Shown: in pieces, positions 14,002-22,497 of the stretch
Position numbering within the stretch: the stretch's first letter is position 1
How the letters are laid out: every line of letters begins with the position of its first letter
Position numbers and translations under genes: made by a program
Notes under the pieces: generated by a model
Databases searched by the model: none
What the model was told of the DNA's origin: nothing
What the model saw: the letters and a program-made list of their open reading frames with translations, nothing else
Assembly: GCA_035527715.1 (NCBI GenBank)
Contig: DATKZY010000064.1
Location: forward strand, 7,081-71,080
Direction of reading: 5' to 3'
From: DSUN01 sp035527715
Lineage (GTDB): Bacteria; Planctomycetota; PUPC01; DSUN01
DNA length: 64,000 nt

Positions 14002-16680
14002 ATGAAGTGGGCTTGCTGGCTCCTGGTCGTGGCCCTGTTCGCTGGCGAGGCGAGTACGGCCGGGGAGAGGCCCCTCGCCACCCAGCCCCTCATCGAGAAA
14101 CCCCTCGCCCTCCAACTCGATATGGGCACGCAGCGGGTGAACTGGAATCATCAGAAGTCGTCCACCATCGAGTTCCCCGAGCCGCGCGACTGGTCGGCCT
14201 TCACGGGGCTGAGGATCAAGGTGCGGACGGCGAAGCCGCGCGACGATGCGTCGGTGACCGTGTGGCTGGCCGAGGACGATGGGAGCTGGTACCACGTGAA
14301 GGACGCCGTACCCCTCGCCGACGCCGAGAACGGGGCCATCCTTCGCTTCGACGATTTCGTCCTGGCCGAATGGGTCGCGCCCGCAGGCTTCCACCTCGAC
14401 GAGGACTACTGGCTCGACCTCAAGAGCATCAAGTCGCTCGCCATCGGGGTCATCAACCCGCTCGGCGTGGGCGTCGTGTCCTTCACCGTCACCGCGATTG
14501 ACCTGGTGAAGGAGGACCTGCCCACGCTGCCACCCGCCAAGCTCACGGTCACGGGTTGGGCGCTCTCGGTCAACGGCCACAACGTGGTGCCGGCGGGCAT
14601 CTTCGGCGGCTTCGCCTACGACCTGCCGCAGGAGTACCGCCCCGGCTGCCAGCGCGGCCTCTATCCCACCACGCGGCCCCGAATCCCGCGGCAGACGTTT
14701 GCCCGCTTCAAGGACAAGGAGCCCGTGCCCGACTGGCCGAAGGTGCTCGAGCGGCTGCGGAGCGGCGAGCCGCTCGCCAAGTCCCTGATGTCCAAGGTGG
14801 ACGATGCTCAGACCCTGGCCCGCTTCGAGCGCCTCCGCCCCCCGAAGCCCGACGACCCGAAGGCCAGGGAACTGCCGCCGGACCTCGCCCGCCTGCTCAA
14901 CCACCTGCTCGATAAGCCGCTCTACGACGCCGAGGCGTGGAAGGGCGTGGCCATCGCCGACGCGCTCAAGCCGAAGCTCGCCGCGCCCGACAAGCTGAAC
15001 CACACCGAGCGGATGGAGCTGAACCGCCGCCTGCTCGAGGCCGCCTTCCCCGAGCTGCCGAAGAACCCCGACGCCGGCCCCACCGAAGCCTTCTACGTTG
15101 ATTGCTTCGGCGAGCGGAAGGAGACGGCCATCTACCTCCTCCGCGACGACTGGCGGGAGTTCCTCGACGCCTGGGGCCGCGCCTTCGCCGCCAACGCCAA
15201 GGCGTCGGGCTGCCTGGCGGTCCTCGAGTTCTGGAACGAGCCGTACCTCAACTGGGCCGACCGCAGCGGCATCCACTACAGGCCCGAGCTCTACAGGGTC
15301 GAGAAAGCCGTCGAGGGCGGCCCCGTCGCCGTCAAGCGCAAGAACCCCAACGCCCCCGACGAGATCATCCCCCACTTCAAGTGGAAGAAGACAGACAAAG
15401 GCTGGCGGGTCGTGGACGACACGGCCTTCACCTTCTGGTCGGGCATGGGCAACGGCTTCATCTACGACACCATGCTCGCCGTCATGGGCAAGGCCGTGAA
15501 GGAGACGCACCCCGAGGCCCTCGTCGCCGGCGGCTGGGGCTTTCGATGGAACGAGGACCACTGGGACGCCTGGCGCCTGCTCTACAAGAACACCATTGAC
15601 CGCAATATCGGCTGGATTGACGCCGTGCACGAGCACCACTACATGGGCGAGCCGATCGGCATGCACGGCACCTACGAGGTGCTCGCCGCCTACGGCGTCA
15701 CGGCCCACAACAAATGGCTCTATTCGCTCAACACCGAGACGAACGACCTGCTCGACACGCCCGCCCGCGGGCGCGTGGACGAGCCGGAGAAGCGCCAGCG
15801 CTCGAAGGAATGCCGCCAGATGGTCTACAACCTGCGCGACTGCATCTACGGCGTCATGCAGTCGCCCGACAAGCTGCTGGGCCGCACGGTCATCCACGCC
15901 TACAAGATGCCCGAGGCCACCCGCGTGGCCTACGGGATGATGAAGAACCTCCGCGGCCGCCTCATCGAGGCGGCCAGCACCGACCCCGACGTCTGGGTCG
16001 TCGCCTCGGTGGACGGCACGGACCCGAAGGCCATGCCGCCCGAGCCGGAGCAGACCCTTGTCGTGTTCGTCGTCAACGACAGCAACCACCCGCGCACCAT
16101 CTTCCTCGACGTTCGACCCCCCGAGGGCACCCGCTTCAAGGGCGGCTCCATCGAGGAGCGCAGCACGGTGGACTGGGCGACGTTTGCCATTGACCTCAGG
16201 AAAGAGGACGTAAGGCCGCCTGAAGGCGGGGCTACGAACATGCACCTCGACTTGAGGCTTGACAGCAAGCTCGCCTGGAAGCTCTCGCTACCACTTGAGG
16301 GGGCCATCGGCGAGAAGGACCAGGTGCGGCGCAGGCAGTTCTTCAGCAAGGACATCATTCAGCCCGTGCGGCGCGGCAAGCCCTTCGCCACAACCGTTGC
16401 CCTGGACCCCGAGGCCCTCAAGCGGGCGAGGCGTGCCTGGCTGCGTATCGTCGTCGAGAGCATCGCCAGAGGGGAGGGGAGCGTTGCCGTCGGCGGCCAG
16501 ACCATTCGGCTACCCGCGGCCTACACCCAGGACAACGTGACCCGCATCCTCGACCTCCCCCTTGATGTGGCCGCCATGAAGCCCGATAATGACATCACCT
16601 TCTCTGTCGCCCCCGGCAACCACGCCGGCTACCAGGTCGACATGGCTAGCATCGTGCTCGAGGAGAGAGAGAGGAACTGA
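14002..16680 (+). CDS. Clan GH-A-like secreted glycoside hydrolase
   Basis: 892 residues with a signal peptide (ACWLLVVALFAGEASTAG). Residues ~30-170 form a carbohydrate-binding-like sandwich. The TIM-barrel part contains LAVLEFWNEPYLNW with Asn412-Glu413 as candidate acid/base, and LYSLNTETND with Glu579 as candidate nucleophile, the clan A pattern. A C-terminal sandwich follows. Substrate unknown. ATG at 14002 follows GAAGGGAAC. Residues ~235-356 are a module shared with ExbB, apparently set into the barrel's N-terminal part. A small palindrome (16210-16235) is translated near residue 737. The stop overlaps the next start (TGATG). Confidence 0.7.
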   Translation: MKWACWLLVVALFAGEASTAGERPLATQPLIEKPLALQLDMGTQRVNWNHQKSSTIEFPEPRDWSAFTGLRIKVRTAKPRDDASVTVWLAEDDGSWYHVKDAVPLADAENGAILRFDDFVLAEWVAPAGFHLDEDYWLDLKSIKSLAIGVINPLGVGVVSFTVTAIDLVKEDLPTLPPAKLTVTGWALSVNGHNVVPAGIFGGFAYDLPQEYRPGCQRGLYPTTRPRIPRQTFARFKDKEPVPDWPKVLERLRSGEPLAKSLMSKVDDAQTLARFERLRPPKPDDPKARELPPDLARLLNHLLDKPLYDAEAWKGVAIADALKPKLAAPDKLNHTERMELNRRLLEAAFPELPKNPDAGPTEAFYVDCFGERKETAIYLLRDDWREFLDAWGRAFAANAKASGCLAVLEFWNEPYLNWADRSGIHYRPELYRVEKAVEGGPVAVKRKNPNAPDEIIPHFKWKKTDKGWRVVDDTAFTFWSGMGNGFIYDTMLAVMGKAVKETHPEALVAGGWGFRWNEDHWDAWRLLYKNTIDRNIGWIDAVHEHHYMGEPIGMHGTYEVLAAYGVTAHNKWLYSLNTETNDLLDTPARGRVDEPEKRQRSKECRQMVYNLRDCIYGVMQSPDKLLGRTVIHAYKMPEATRVAYGMMKNLRGRLIEAASTDPDVWVVASVDGTDPKAMPPEPEQTLVVFVVNDSNHPRTIFLDVRPPEGTRFKGGSIEERSTVDWATFAIDLRKEDVRPPEGGATNMHLDLRLDSKLAWKLSLPLEGAIGEKDQVRRRQFFSKDIIQPVRRGKPFATTVALDPEALKRARRAWLRIVVESIARGEGSVAVGGQTIRLPAAYTQDNVTRILDLPLDVAAMKPDNDITFSVAPGNHAGYQVDMASIVLEERERN
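14704..15069 (+). other. Inserted ~120-residue module in hydrolase
   Basis: Residues ~235-356 of the hydrolase. The order matches the ExbB insert: DWP, then L-x-x-G-x-x-x-A, then LLNHLLDKPLYDAEAWKG, then LNRRLLEAAFPE. It lies between the barrel's GIFGGFAYD region and EAFYVDCFG, where no such helical block is expected. Confidence 0.65.
16210..16235 (+). repeat. GTAAGGCCGCC palindromic element inside a gene
   Basis: GTAAGGCCGCC-TGAA-GGCGGGGCTAC, 8 of 11 arm positions paired, translated as VRPPEGGAT in the hydrolase. A related but degraded intergenic copy seems to lie at 57048-57115. Confidence 0.5.
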
Positions 16681-17291
16681 TGGACGGGCTCCTGGCATTC
16701 ACGGACCGCGTGTTCCACGACTGGCTCGTGCTGTTCTCGATGGTCAATGCGGTGGGCAACCTGCCCATCTTCGCCGAGCTGACCTCGGCGATGGACCGCC
16801 CGGAGCGGAACAAGACGTTCCGCGTCGCGGTGCTCACCGCGGCGACGGTGGTGCTGGTCTTTGCGTTCCTCGGCTCGTGGATGCTGCGGTACGCGTTCGA
16901 CGTCGAGACGGCGGCCTTCAAGATCGCGGGGGGCATCCTGGTGTTCGCGGTGGCGGCCCGGGGCATGGTGATCGGCCCGCTGCGCTTCGGCCCGCAGCCG
17001 CAGGCGCGGTCGGACAACGTGGCGGTGTTTCCCCTGGGCTTTCCGTTCCTGGCGGGGCCGGGCACGATCGTCACGACGATTCTGCTGATGCAGGCGAAGG
17101 GGCCGTGGCTCACGGCGCTCGCCGCCGTGATGGTCTACGCGGCGATCCTGCCCGTTCTCCACCTCGCGCCGGTGATCGAGCGCGCCGTGGGGAAGATGGG
17201 GATCAACGTGGTCGCACGCATCCTCTATATCTTCATCGCCGCGAAGGCCGTCGCCTTCGTCCTCCAGGGCATCAAGGCCTACTTCCCGTAG
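16680..17291 (+). CDS. marC: MarC family integral membrane protein
   Basis: 203 residues, the family's usual length, with six predicted membrane helices. Family marks include VNAVGNLPIF near the start, AFKIAGGILVF, and FPLGFPFLAGPGTIVTTIL in the middle. MarC-family proteins are inner-membrane proteins of uncertain transport role; the link with antibiotic resistance is historical. The start ATG overlaps the hydrolase stop by one base (TGATG), so it is read from the same transcript. Confidence 0.88.
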   Translation: MDGLLAFTDRVFHDWLVLFSMVNAVGNLPIFAELTSAMDRPERNKTFRVAVLTAATVVLVFAFLGSWMLRYAFDVETAAFKIAGGILVFAVAARGMVIGPLRFGPQPQARSDNVAVFPLGFPFLAGPGTIVTTILLMQAKGPWLTALAAVMVYAAILPVLHLAPVIERAVGKMGINVVARILYIFIAAKAVAFVLQGIKAYFP

Positions 17292-17309
17292 CCGCGCCGC
17301 GCCCCGCCC

Positions 17310-17339
17310 TTGACAGCAGGGGCGCGCGCCCTGTAGACT
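17310..17339 (+). promoter_or_regulatory. Promoter of the MscS-like gene
   Basis: TTGACA at 17310-17315, 18-nt spacer, TAGACT at 17334-17339. Predicted leader about 37 nt to the start at 17383. Confidence 0.6.
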
Positions 17340-17382
17340 CCGGGCAGGCCGGACTGTACCCGAGGGCACTGGTGAGGGTCGC

Positions 17383-18306
17383 ATGACCAGGCTGGCGCAG
17401 TGGATCGAGAGCACGACGGGGATCGGGGCGGATCTCCAGGAGAAGCTCTTCGCCACCGTTGGGACCATTCTGGTCCTGTGGCTGATCCGCTTCCTGGTCG
17501 TCCGCCTCATCTTGCGCCGCACGGAGGACGTGCGGGCGCGCTACCGCTGGTCGAAGCTGACGGGCTACGTCGCGGCCTGCCTGGGCATCTTCCTGGTCGG
17601 GCGGGTCTGGTTCGAGGGCGTGGCCTCGCTCGCCACGTTCCTGGGCCTCCTGTCGGCCGGCCTGGCGATTGCCCTGAAGGACGTGGTGGCCGACGTGGCC
17701 GGCTGGATGTTCCTCATGTGGCGGCGGCCCTTCTGGATCGGCGACCGCATTCAGATCGGGGAGTTCGCGGGCGACGTCATTGACATCCGCCTGTTCAAGT
17801 TCTCGCTGTTGGAGATTCGCGGCTGGGTGGGCGCGGACCAGAGCACGGGACGCGTGCTCCACGTGCCGAACGGCATGGCCCTGAGCCACACGGTGGCGAG
17901 CTACAACCAGGGGTTCCAGCACATCTGGAACGAGGTGCCGGTGCTCGTGACCTTCGAGAGCAACTGGCGGAAGGCGAAGGAGATTCTCCAGGGCATCGCG
18001 GACAAGCACGCCCAGAGCCTCGGCGAGGCAGCCCAGCAGCGCATTCGCGAGGCCAGCAAGCGCTTCATGATCTTCTACACCACCCTCACCCCCACCGTCT
18101 ACACGAGCATCCGGGACAGCGGTGTGCTCCTGACCCTGCGCTACCTGTGCGAGCCGCGGCGCCGCCGGGGCACCGAGCAGGCCATCTGCGAGGACATCCT
18201 GGACGAGTTTGGGAAGTGCGGCGACGTGGACTTCGCCTATCCGACGCAGCGGTTCTACGACAATGCTGTCGAGGGGAGGCCTGGCGCCCGGGCCGACTCG
18301 CAGTGA
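17383..18306 (+). CDS. Small-conductance mechanosensitive channel (MscS family)
   Basis: 307 residues. Helices at ~23-42, ~60-80 and a pore-lining helix ~85-105 with the small-residue pattern GLLSAGLAIALKDVVADVAG. The MscS beta domain follows (RPFWIGDRIQIGEFAGDVIDI). The cytoplasmic C-terminal domain is present. It should open on membrane tension and release solutes in hypo-osmotic shock. It has its own promoter (17310-17339). Confidence 0.9.
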   Translation: MTRLAQWIESTTGIGADLQEKLFATVGTILVLWLIRFLVVRLILRRTEDVRARYRWSKLTGYVAACLGIFLVGRVWFEGVASLATFLGLLSAGLAIALKDVVADVAGWMFLMWRRPFWIGDRIQIGEFAGDVIDIRLFKFSLLEIRGWVGADQSTGRVLHVPNGMALSHTVASYNQGFQHIWNEVPVLVTFESNWRKAKEILQGIADKHAQSLGEAAQQRIREASKRFMIFYTTLTPTVYTSIRDSGVLLTLRYLCEPRRRRGTEQAICEDILDEFGKCGDVDFAYPTQRFYDNAVEGRPGARADSQ

Positions 18307-18316
18307 ACCTGCCGGT

Positions 18317-19414
18317 TCACGCCTTCGCCGCGGGCAGCGATTGCTTCACCAGCCAGCCGATCACGCCCAGCCCCGCCACGAAGACGACGGCGAACATTGC
18401 GAAACTGCTCCACTCGGGGTGCACGGGCACTGTAGCTGGCGAGTAGACGGGCGCCAGCGCCATCCGTCGCAGCGCATCGCGCGCCAGCGCCCACGCGAGC
18501 AGCCCCCCGAACTGCACTCCCGCGGTCACGAGAAGGCCGACCGGCCCGCCGCCCCGTCGCACCAGCCCTGCCAGGAGAGGCAAAGCCAGAAAGGCCATCG
18601 TGGCGATCCACCACGACGCGTCCTCGCTCACCTGTCCATGGTGCGTCGCGGGCATGGAGGCCAGGAGCCATAGCCAGAGAGCCACTTGAGCCACAGCGGC
18701 GGGCACCGCGAGGGAGAGCCCCGCGCGCCGTCCCGCGTTCGGCAGAATGCCCACGTGCGCGAGGACGGCCACGAGCAGCCCGCCCATCGCCAGGAAGCCC
18801 GCGAGGGCGAAGAGCACGCGCGGCACGAGCGTGGGGTCGCCGGTGAACAGGCGATTCATCCCCCGCGACCAGGTTGCCCCCCAGGCCTCGGGGCTTTGGG
18901 TGAGCGTGGCGTTGCTCGCCAGGATCACCGCCGCCTTCGCGAACACGACGAGCGCGAGCGCGGGCAGCACAATCCTGTAGGCGGCGTGTCCACACGCCGC
19001 ATCACGCGGGATGGCGACATCCCGCCTACACTCGCGATGCCAGCCGAGCCACAGGAGGCCGAACGCCGCGAGCAGCAGCCCGAGCATCCCGAGCCACCAC
19101 CAGCCGAGCAGGATGTTCGCCGTGTAGAAGAACTGGCCGTAGAGCACCTGCACGAAGAGCAGCGGGGCGATGCCCAGCGTCATCGCCATCGAGAGGAAGA
19201 AGGGCAGGAAGGGCACGAGGCGGCGATTCAGCTCGGCCAGGTCGGGGTTCGCCTTGGTCCGCAGCGCGTTGACGACGAGGAGCGCCGTGCCGCCGACGGC
19301 CCCGCCCAGGAACGCCCAGTGCAGCGCCAGCGTGAGGGCCATCAGCGCCTGCGCCAGCCACGCCGGGGCCGGCAGGCCGAGCATGTCATACGACGGGATC
19401 AGGTCTGTGCTCAA
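18317..19414 (-). CDS. Polytopic membrane protein, divergent CydA-like partner
   Basis: 365 residues with about nine membrane helices. TTG start at 19414, chosen because a perfect AGGAGG lies six bases upstream. Several helices parallel the adjacent CydA-like protein: HWAFLGGAVGG near the start, VFAKAAVILASNATLT matching its VIINAILSFMLT, and DPTLVPRVLFALAGF matching its YFPTTLIRALAAF. No CXXCH and no clear CydA glutamate pair are present. I infer a diverged CydA-type second subunit in place of CydB. A three-hairpin element (18976-19030) is translated at residues ~129-147 between two helices. Confidence 0.55.
   Translation of the reverse strand: MSTDLIPSYDMLGLPAPAWLAQALMALTLALHWAFLGGAVGGTALLVVNALRTKANPDLAELNRRLVPFLPFFLSMAMTLGIAPLLFVQVLYGQFFYTANILLGWWWLGMLGLLLAAFGLLWLGWHRECRRDVAIPRDAACGHAAYRIVLPALALVVFAKAAVILASNATLTQSPEAWGATWSRGMNRLFTGDPTLVPRVLFALAGFLAMGGLLVAVLAHVGILPNAGRRAGLSLAVPAAVAQVALWLWLLASMPATHHGQVSEDASWWIATMAFLALPLLAGLVRRGGGPVGLLVTAGVQFGGLLAWALARDALRRMALAPVYSPATVPVHPEWSSFAMFAVVFVAGLGVIGWLVKQSLPAAKA
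18976..19030 (-). repeat. TGTAGGCGG three-hairpin element inside a gene
   Basis: A 55-bp unit with outer arms TGTAGGCGG / CCGCCTACA and two perfect inner hairpins: GCGGCGTGT-CC-ACACGCCGC and GCGGGATG-GCGA-CATCCCGC. It is read in frame on the minus strand as CRRDVAIPRDAACGHAAY in the membrane protein. Confidence 0.75.
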
Positions 19415-19451
19415 GGTGTTCCTCCTCTCAAGGCGGCCCGTGGCTGCAGCC

Positions 19452-19520
19452 AGAGAGGATGATTGGATGGCTGGATGAATGGAGGATTGGCTGACACCCA
19501 TCCACCCATCCATTCATCCC
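19452..19520. repeat. GGATGG/CCATCC hairpin element, copy 2
   Basis: Left half TTGGATGGCTGGATGAATGG, right half CCATCCACCCATCCATTCAT. Same construction as 2235-2311. It lies between the two oxidase genes. Confidence 0.6.
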
Positions 19521-19563
19521 CGCCAACATGCGCGCAGAACGCGCACGAGTCACGACGGGGACT

Positions 19564-20913
19564 CTAGTCTCCCGCGGGCTTGGATCCCGCGGGAGGTTTA
19601 CGGAGCGACACCAGGTAGTCGGCCAGTGCCTCCTTCTCGGCGTCGGTGCCGGGGAAGGGCGGCATCGAGAGCTTCACCTCGTGCATGCGGTCGAGCAGGT
19701 GGCGAATCGTCTCGCGCGACCAGCTTCGCACGAGCGGCCGCACCGCGTTATAGCCGTCCACCGAATGGCAGCGGAGACACGCCGCGCGATACACGGCCTC
19801 GCCCTTGCCGAGGGGGTCGAGCGCCGCATACGCCTTGCCCGGCGGCAGAGCCCAGGGACAGAAGGCCACGACGCCCTCGACGCGCGTCTGGGCGATGTTG
19901 CCGCGCCGGTCGAGCTTCGCAGCGGCCTCGGTCGTGACGCCCGTCGAGTACATGAAGCCCTCGATGATGTAGGGCCGCCGCAGCCCCTCGCGGACGAATT
20001 CGAAGGCGCCATAGGCCACGAAGGCCACGAGCACGGTCGCCAGCGCCTGCACCGAGGAGACCGTGTAGTCGCGCCGCCAGGCGCCGAGCGCCGCCGCAAG
20101 CCACAGGATGCCCAGGCTCGCCGCGCCGAACCCGCCGAAGATCAGCATCACCGGCCCCGCGCCCATCATCACCTGCTGCGCCCGCTCGGGGAGGACGGCG
20201 AACCCCCACCCCAGCAGCGGGAAGATGAGGATCGCGGGCAGGATCATCCTGTAGGCGAGGCTCACCACCCGCTCGCGCACGCGGTCGTCGGCGCCCTTGA
20301 CGAATGCCGCGAGCGCCACGGCCCCCGCGCCGGCGAGGGCGAATGCCGCCAGCGCGCGGATCAGCGTGGTGGGGAAGTACGACGGATTGAGGATCGCCTT
20401 CCACACCGCGCCCGGCGCGTGCGGCACCCAGCCCCCCGGCGTGAGCATGAAGCTCAGAATCGCGTTGATGATCACCAGCGTGGCCAGCGACGTGATGGCG
20501 AACACCCAGCCGATGCGGTTGTGCACCTCCTGGCGCACGCGGCCCCACGTGAAGAAGTAGAGGAAGATCGAGACCACCTCGACCAGGAACAGCACCCACT
20601 CGGTCGCCCAGTCCCACACGAACTGGTGGATCAGCACGCTGATGGCCCTGGGGCTGACGAGTGCCACGGTGAACCAGATGCCTGCACCCGTCACGGTGCC
20701 GAGCACGTAGGGCACGAGGAGGATGAGGAGGGCGTATTTCTTCAGGAACGCGAGGGTTGCCTCGTCGCCCTCGCGGATGGCTCGGCGTTCGGCCAGGGCC
20801 ACGAAGAACCCCGCCCCCACCGAGAAATGCGCGATGAAGGCGTGGAACACCGCCACGCCTGCGATCAGCAGGCTACCGCCGAGCAGCGGCACGTCGAAGA
20901 TGGGGTATTCCAA
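19564..20913 (-). CDS. CydA-like terminal oxidase subunit with C-terminal haem c
   Basis: 449 residues. About nine membrane helices resemble cytochrome bd subunit I. An early VFHAFIAHF carries the candidate high-spin haem histidine (H24 or H29). WATEWVLFLVEVVSIF aligns with the E. coli segment holding E99 and E107; E112 matches E107, and E105 is one position off E99. At the place of the E. coli low-spin haem ligand H186 I read YFPTTLIR, with no histidine. The tail has CLRCH (379-383) and a later KLSMPPFPG Met417, a class I cytochrome c domain, so electrons may enter from the periplasm. No CydB follows; the neighbour at 18317 may replace it. Confidence 0.7.
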   Translation of the reverse strand: MEYPIFDVPLLGGSLLIAGVAVFHAFIAHFSVGAGFFVALAERRAIREGDEATLAFLKKYALLILLVPYVLGTVTGAGIWFTVALVSPRAISVLIHQFVWDWATEWVLFLVEVVSIFLYFFTWGRVRQEVHNRIGWVFAITSLATLVIINAILSFMLTPGGWVPHAPGAVWKAILNPSYFPTTLIRALAAFALAGAGAVALAAFVKGADDRVRERVVSLAYRMILPAILIFPLLGWGFAVLPERAQQVMMGAGPVMLIFGGFGAASLGILWLAAALGAWRRDYTVSSVQALATVLVAFVAYGAFEFVREGLRRPYIIEGFMYSTGVTTEAAAKLDRRGNIAQTRVEGVVAFCPWALPPGKAYAALDPLGKGEAVYRAACLRCHSVDGYNAVRPLVRSWSRETIRHLLDRMHEVKLSMPPFPGTDAEKEALADYLVSLRKPPAGSKPAGD

Positions 20914-21273
20914 GGAAGCGTTCCCCTCTGCTGGCCCGGTCCCGCGGGTCCTCGGGGCGCCGGGACGCCGGCGCGGCTACAGCATCTAGTATACGAGTTC
21001 TCCGCTCCGCCTCAAGCGGTGGGGCTTCGGGCCTTCGTGTGGGTAGCCCCCAGACCGTTATCACCCCCGCATGCCCCCGGCAAGGACGGCGCCGGCCGCC
21101 CGCAGCAAATCCGCAGGACCAGGAGTCAAAGGTGAAGGGGGGTCTTGAGGCTCGAAATGCCGTCGCGCGGGCGCTAGCATGGCCCCGCCGACGATGCCTC
21201 GTGGGGACTCGAGGGCCAAGCGAGCGGTTCTTCCAGGGCAGGTTCCTGTTCACCCGTGTTAGGAGTGTGTGTG
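20914..21273. other. Divergent intergenic region
   Basis: 360 bases between the oxidase gene and the secreted protein gene. It holds the promoter at 20988-21015 on the minus strand. I find no clear promoter for the plus-strand gene and no repeat or ORF of note. Confidence 0.5.
20988..21015 (-). promoter_or_regulatory. Promoter of the oxidase gene pair
   Basis: Minus strand TTGAGG (21015-21010), 16-nt spacer, TATACT (20993-20988). It lies 75 nt before the start at 20913. Confidence 0.5.
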
Positions 21274-22254
21274 ATGCGAAGGCTGTTGCTGGGCGTTCTG
21301 GCGGTAGTGCTGGGTGCGTCGCCCGTCTGGGCGGGCGCTCCCGGTGACCAGCAAGGCAGGCCCGGCGGCCGGCAGGGGCGGCCCGGCGGCTTCCGCGGCG
21401 GGCCCGGCGGCCCGATGATGCCCGGGATGACGGGCCGCGGCGGCGACCGGGAGACCGATCTCTTCGACGTCGCTCGCCGCACCGTCACGGTGCCCGAGGA
21501 CAAGCTGGCGGCCCTCGAGAACCTCGCCCTCGAGTACGCCGTCGCCGAGAACGATGCCGTCGCCGAGGTCCGCAGGCGGCTCAACAAGGAATACCTGGTT
21601 AAGGTCGTCGCCCTGCTCCCCGACGAGGAGAAGCCGAAGTACGAGAAGGTCATCGCGGCCATGACCGAGCGCGACGATGCCATCGCCGCCGCCGAGAAGG
21701 AGCTCCGCGAGGCCCTCGACAAGGTCAAGGTCGCCCAGGGCGCCGACAAGGTGGCGGCCCCGGCCGACCCCAACCAGCGCTTCTTCCGCGCGCGCCCCGG
21801 CGAGGTGCCCACCCGCAAGTACGACGCCCTGCGCTCCTGCTTCGTCCTCACCGACGACCAGACCAAGCAGGTCGACGTCATCCACGACGCCAACCGCGAC
21901 GCCGTGCGCGAGAAGATGCGGGCCCAGTTCGCCAATCTGCGGCCCGCCGACGGCGGGCGCCCCGACCCGGCCCGGATGCGCCAGATGGGCGCCCTCTACC
22001 GCCAGGCCCGCGACCAGGCCGACGACGAGGACGCCAAGGCGATCACCAACCTGCTCACCGACGCGCAGAAGAAGGACTTCGCCACGGTGTGCACCGCGAT
22101 GGACGCGTATCGCAAGAAGATCGCGGACGCCGAGGAGGCCTGCCGCGCCAAGGTCGTCGCGGTCGTGGGTATCGAGAAGGCGAGCGCTCTCCTCGGCCTC
22201 GGCGGCAACGCGGCCGCCGGGCCCGCCCCGGCCGAGAAGGGAACGGAGTTCTAA
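21274..22254 (+). CDS. Secreted helical protein with Gly/Pro/Arg-rich N-terminus
   Basis: 326 residues, function unknown. Signal peptide RLLLGVLAVVLGASPVWAG, then a ~40-residue run of GRPGG, RQGRPGG and FRGGPGG units. The rest is charged alpha-helix with two similar halves, each containing a D-Q/E-x-K-x-x-x-x-V-x-x-A motif. This recalls Spy/CpxP-like periplasmic helical proteins, but I cannot assign it. ATG at 21274 follows AGGAG nine bases upstream; the earlier in-frame GTG at 21256 lacks such a site. Confidence 0.6.
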   Translation: MRRLLLGVLAVVLGASPVWAGAPGDQQGRPGGRQGRPGGFRGGPGGPMMPGMTGRGGDRETDLFDVARRTVTVPEDKLAALENLALEYAVAENDAVAEVRRRLNKEYLVKVVALLPDEEKPKYEKVIAAMTERDDAIAAAEKELREALDKVKVAQGADKVAAPADPNQRFFRARPGEVPTRKYDALRSCFVLTDDQTKQVDVIHDANRDAVREKMRAQFANLRPADGGRPDPARMRQMGALYRQARDQADDEDAKAITNLLTDAQKKDFATVCTAMDAYRKKIADAEEACRAKVVAVVGIEKASALLGLGGNAAAGPAPAEKGTEF

Positions 22255-22297
22255 GCCCTGTACGACAATGCGACACCAGGGGGCTGAGCCACGGCCG

Positions 22298-22379
22298 GCG
22301 AGAAAAAGACACCCGCTGTCTTTTGCCGGAACGGCCCTGCAGGTGCTTCGCACAAAAGACAGCGGGTGTCTTTTCTCGC
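22298..22379. repeat. Double AAAAGACA hairpin element
   Basis: Two copies of AAAAGACA-5 nt-TGTCTTTT (loops CCCGC and GCGGG) face each other. Together they form a 26-bp inverted repeat with one extra A, around a 29-nt loop. This two-palindrome layout recalls REP/BIME elements. It may also act as a two-way terminator for the gene ending at 22254. Confidence 0.7.
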
Positions 22380-22497
22380 TCGCGCCTCTCACGAGCACCG
22401 GCCCGGCTTCGCCCAGGGCGGCCCCTGCCGCCGCGAAGCCGGGCCGGTCGCCGGCGCCGCGAGCCCCCCCCATCACAGCAGGTGAAAGGACCACGCG

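Noticed and set aside
22298..22379. Simple rho-independent terminator
   Set aside because: The double-palindrome layout exceeds a terminator and matches a repeat element; termination may still be a side effect.
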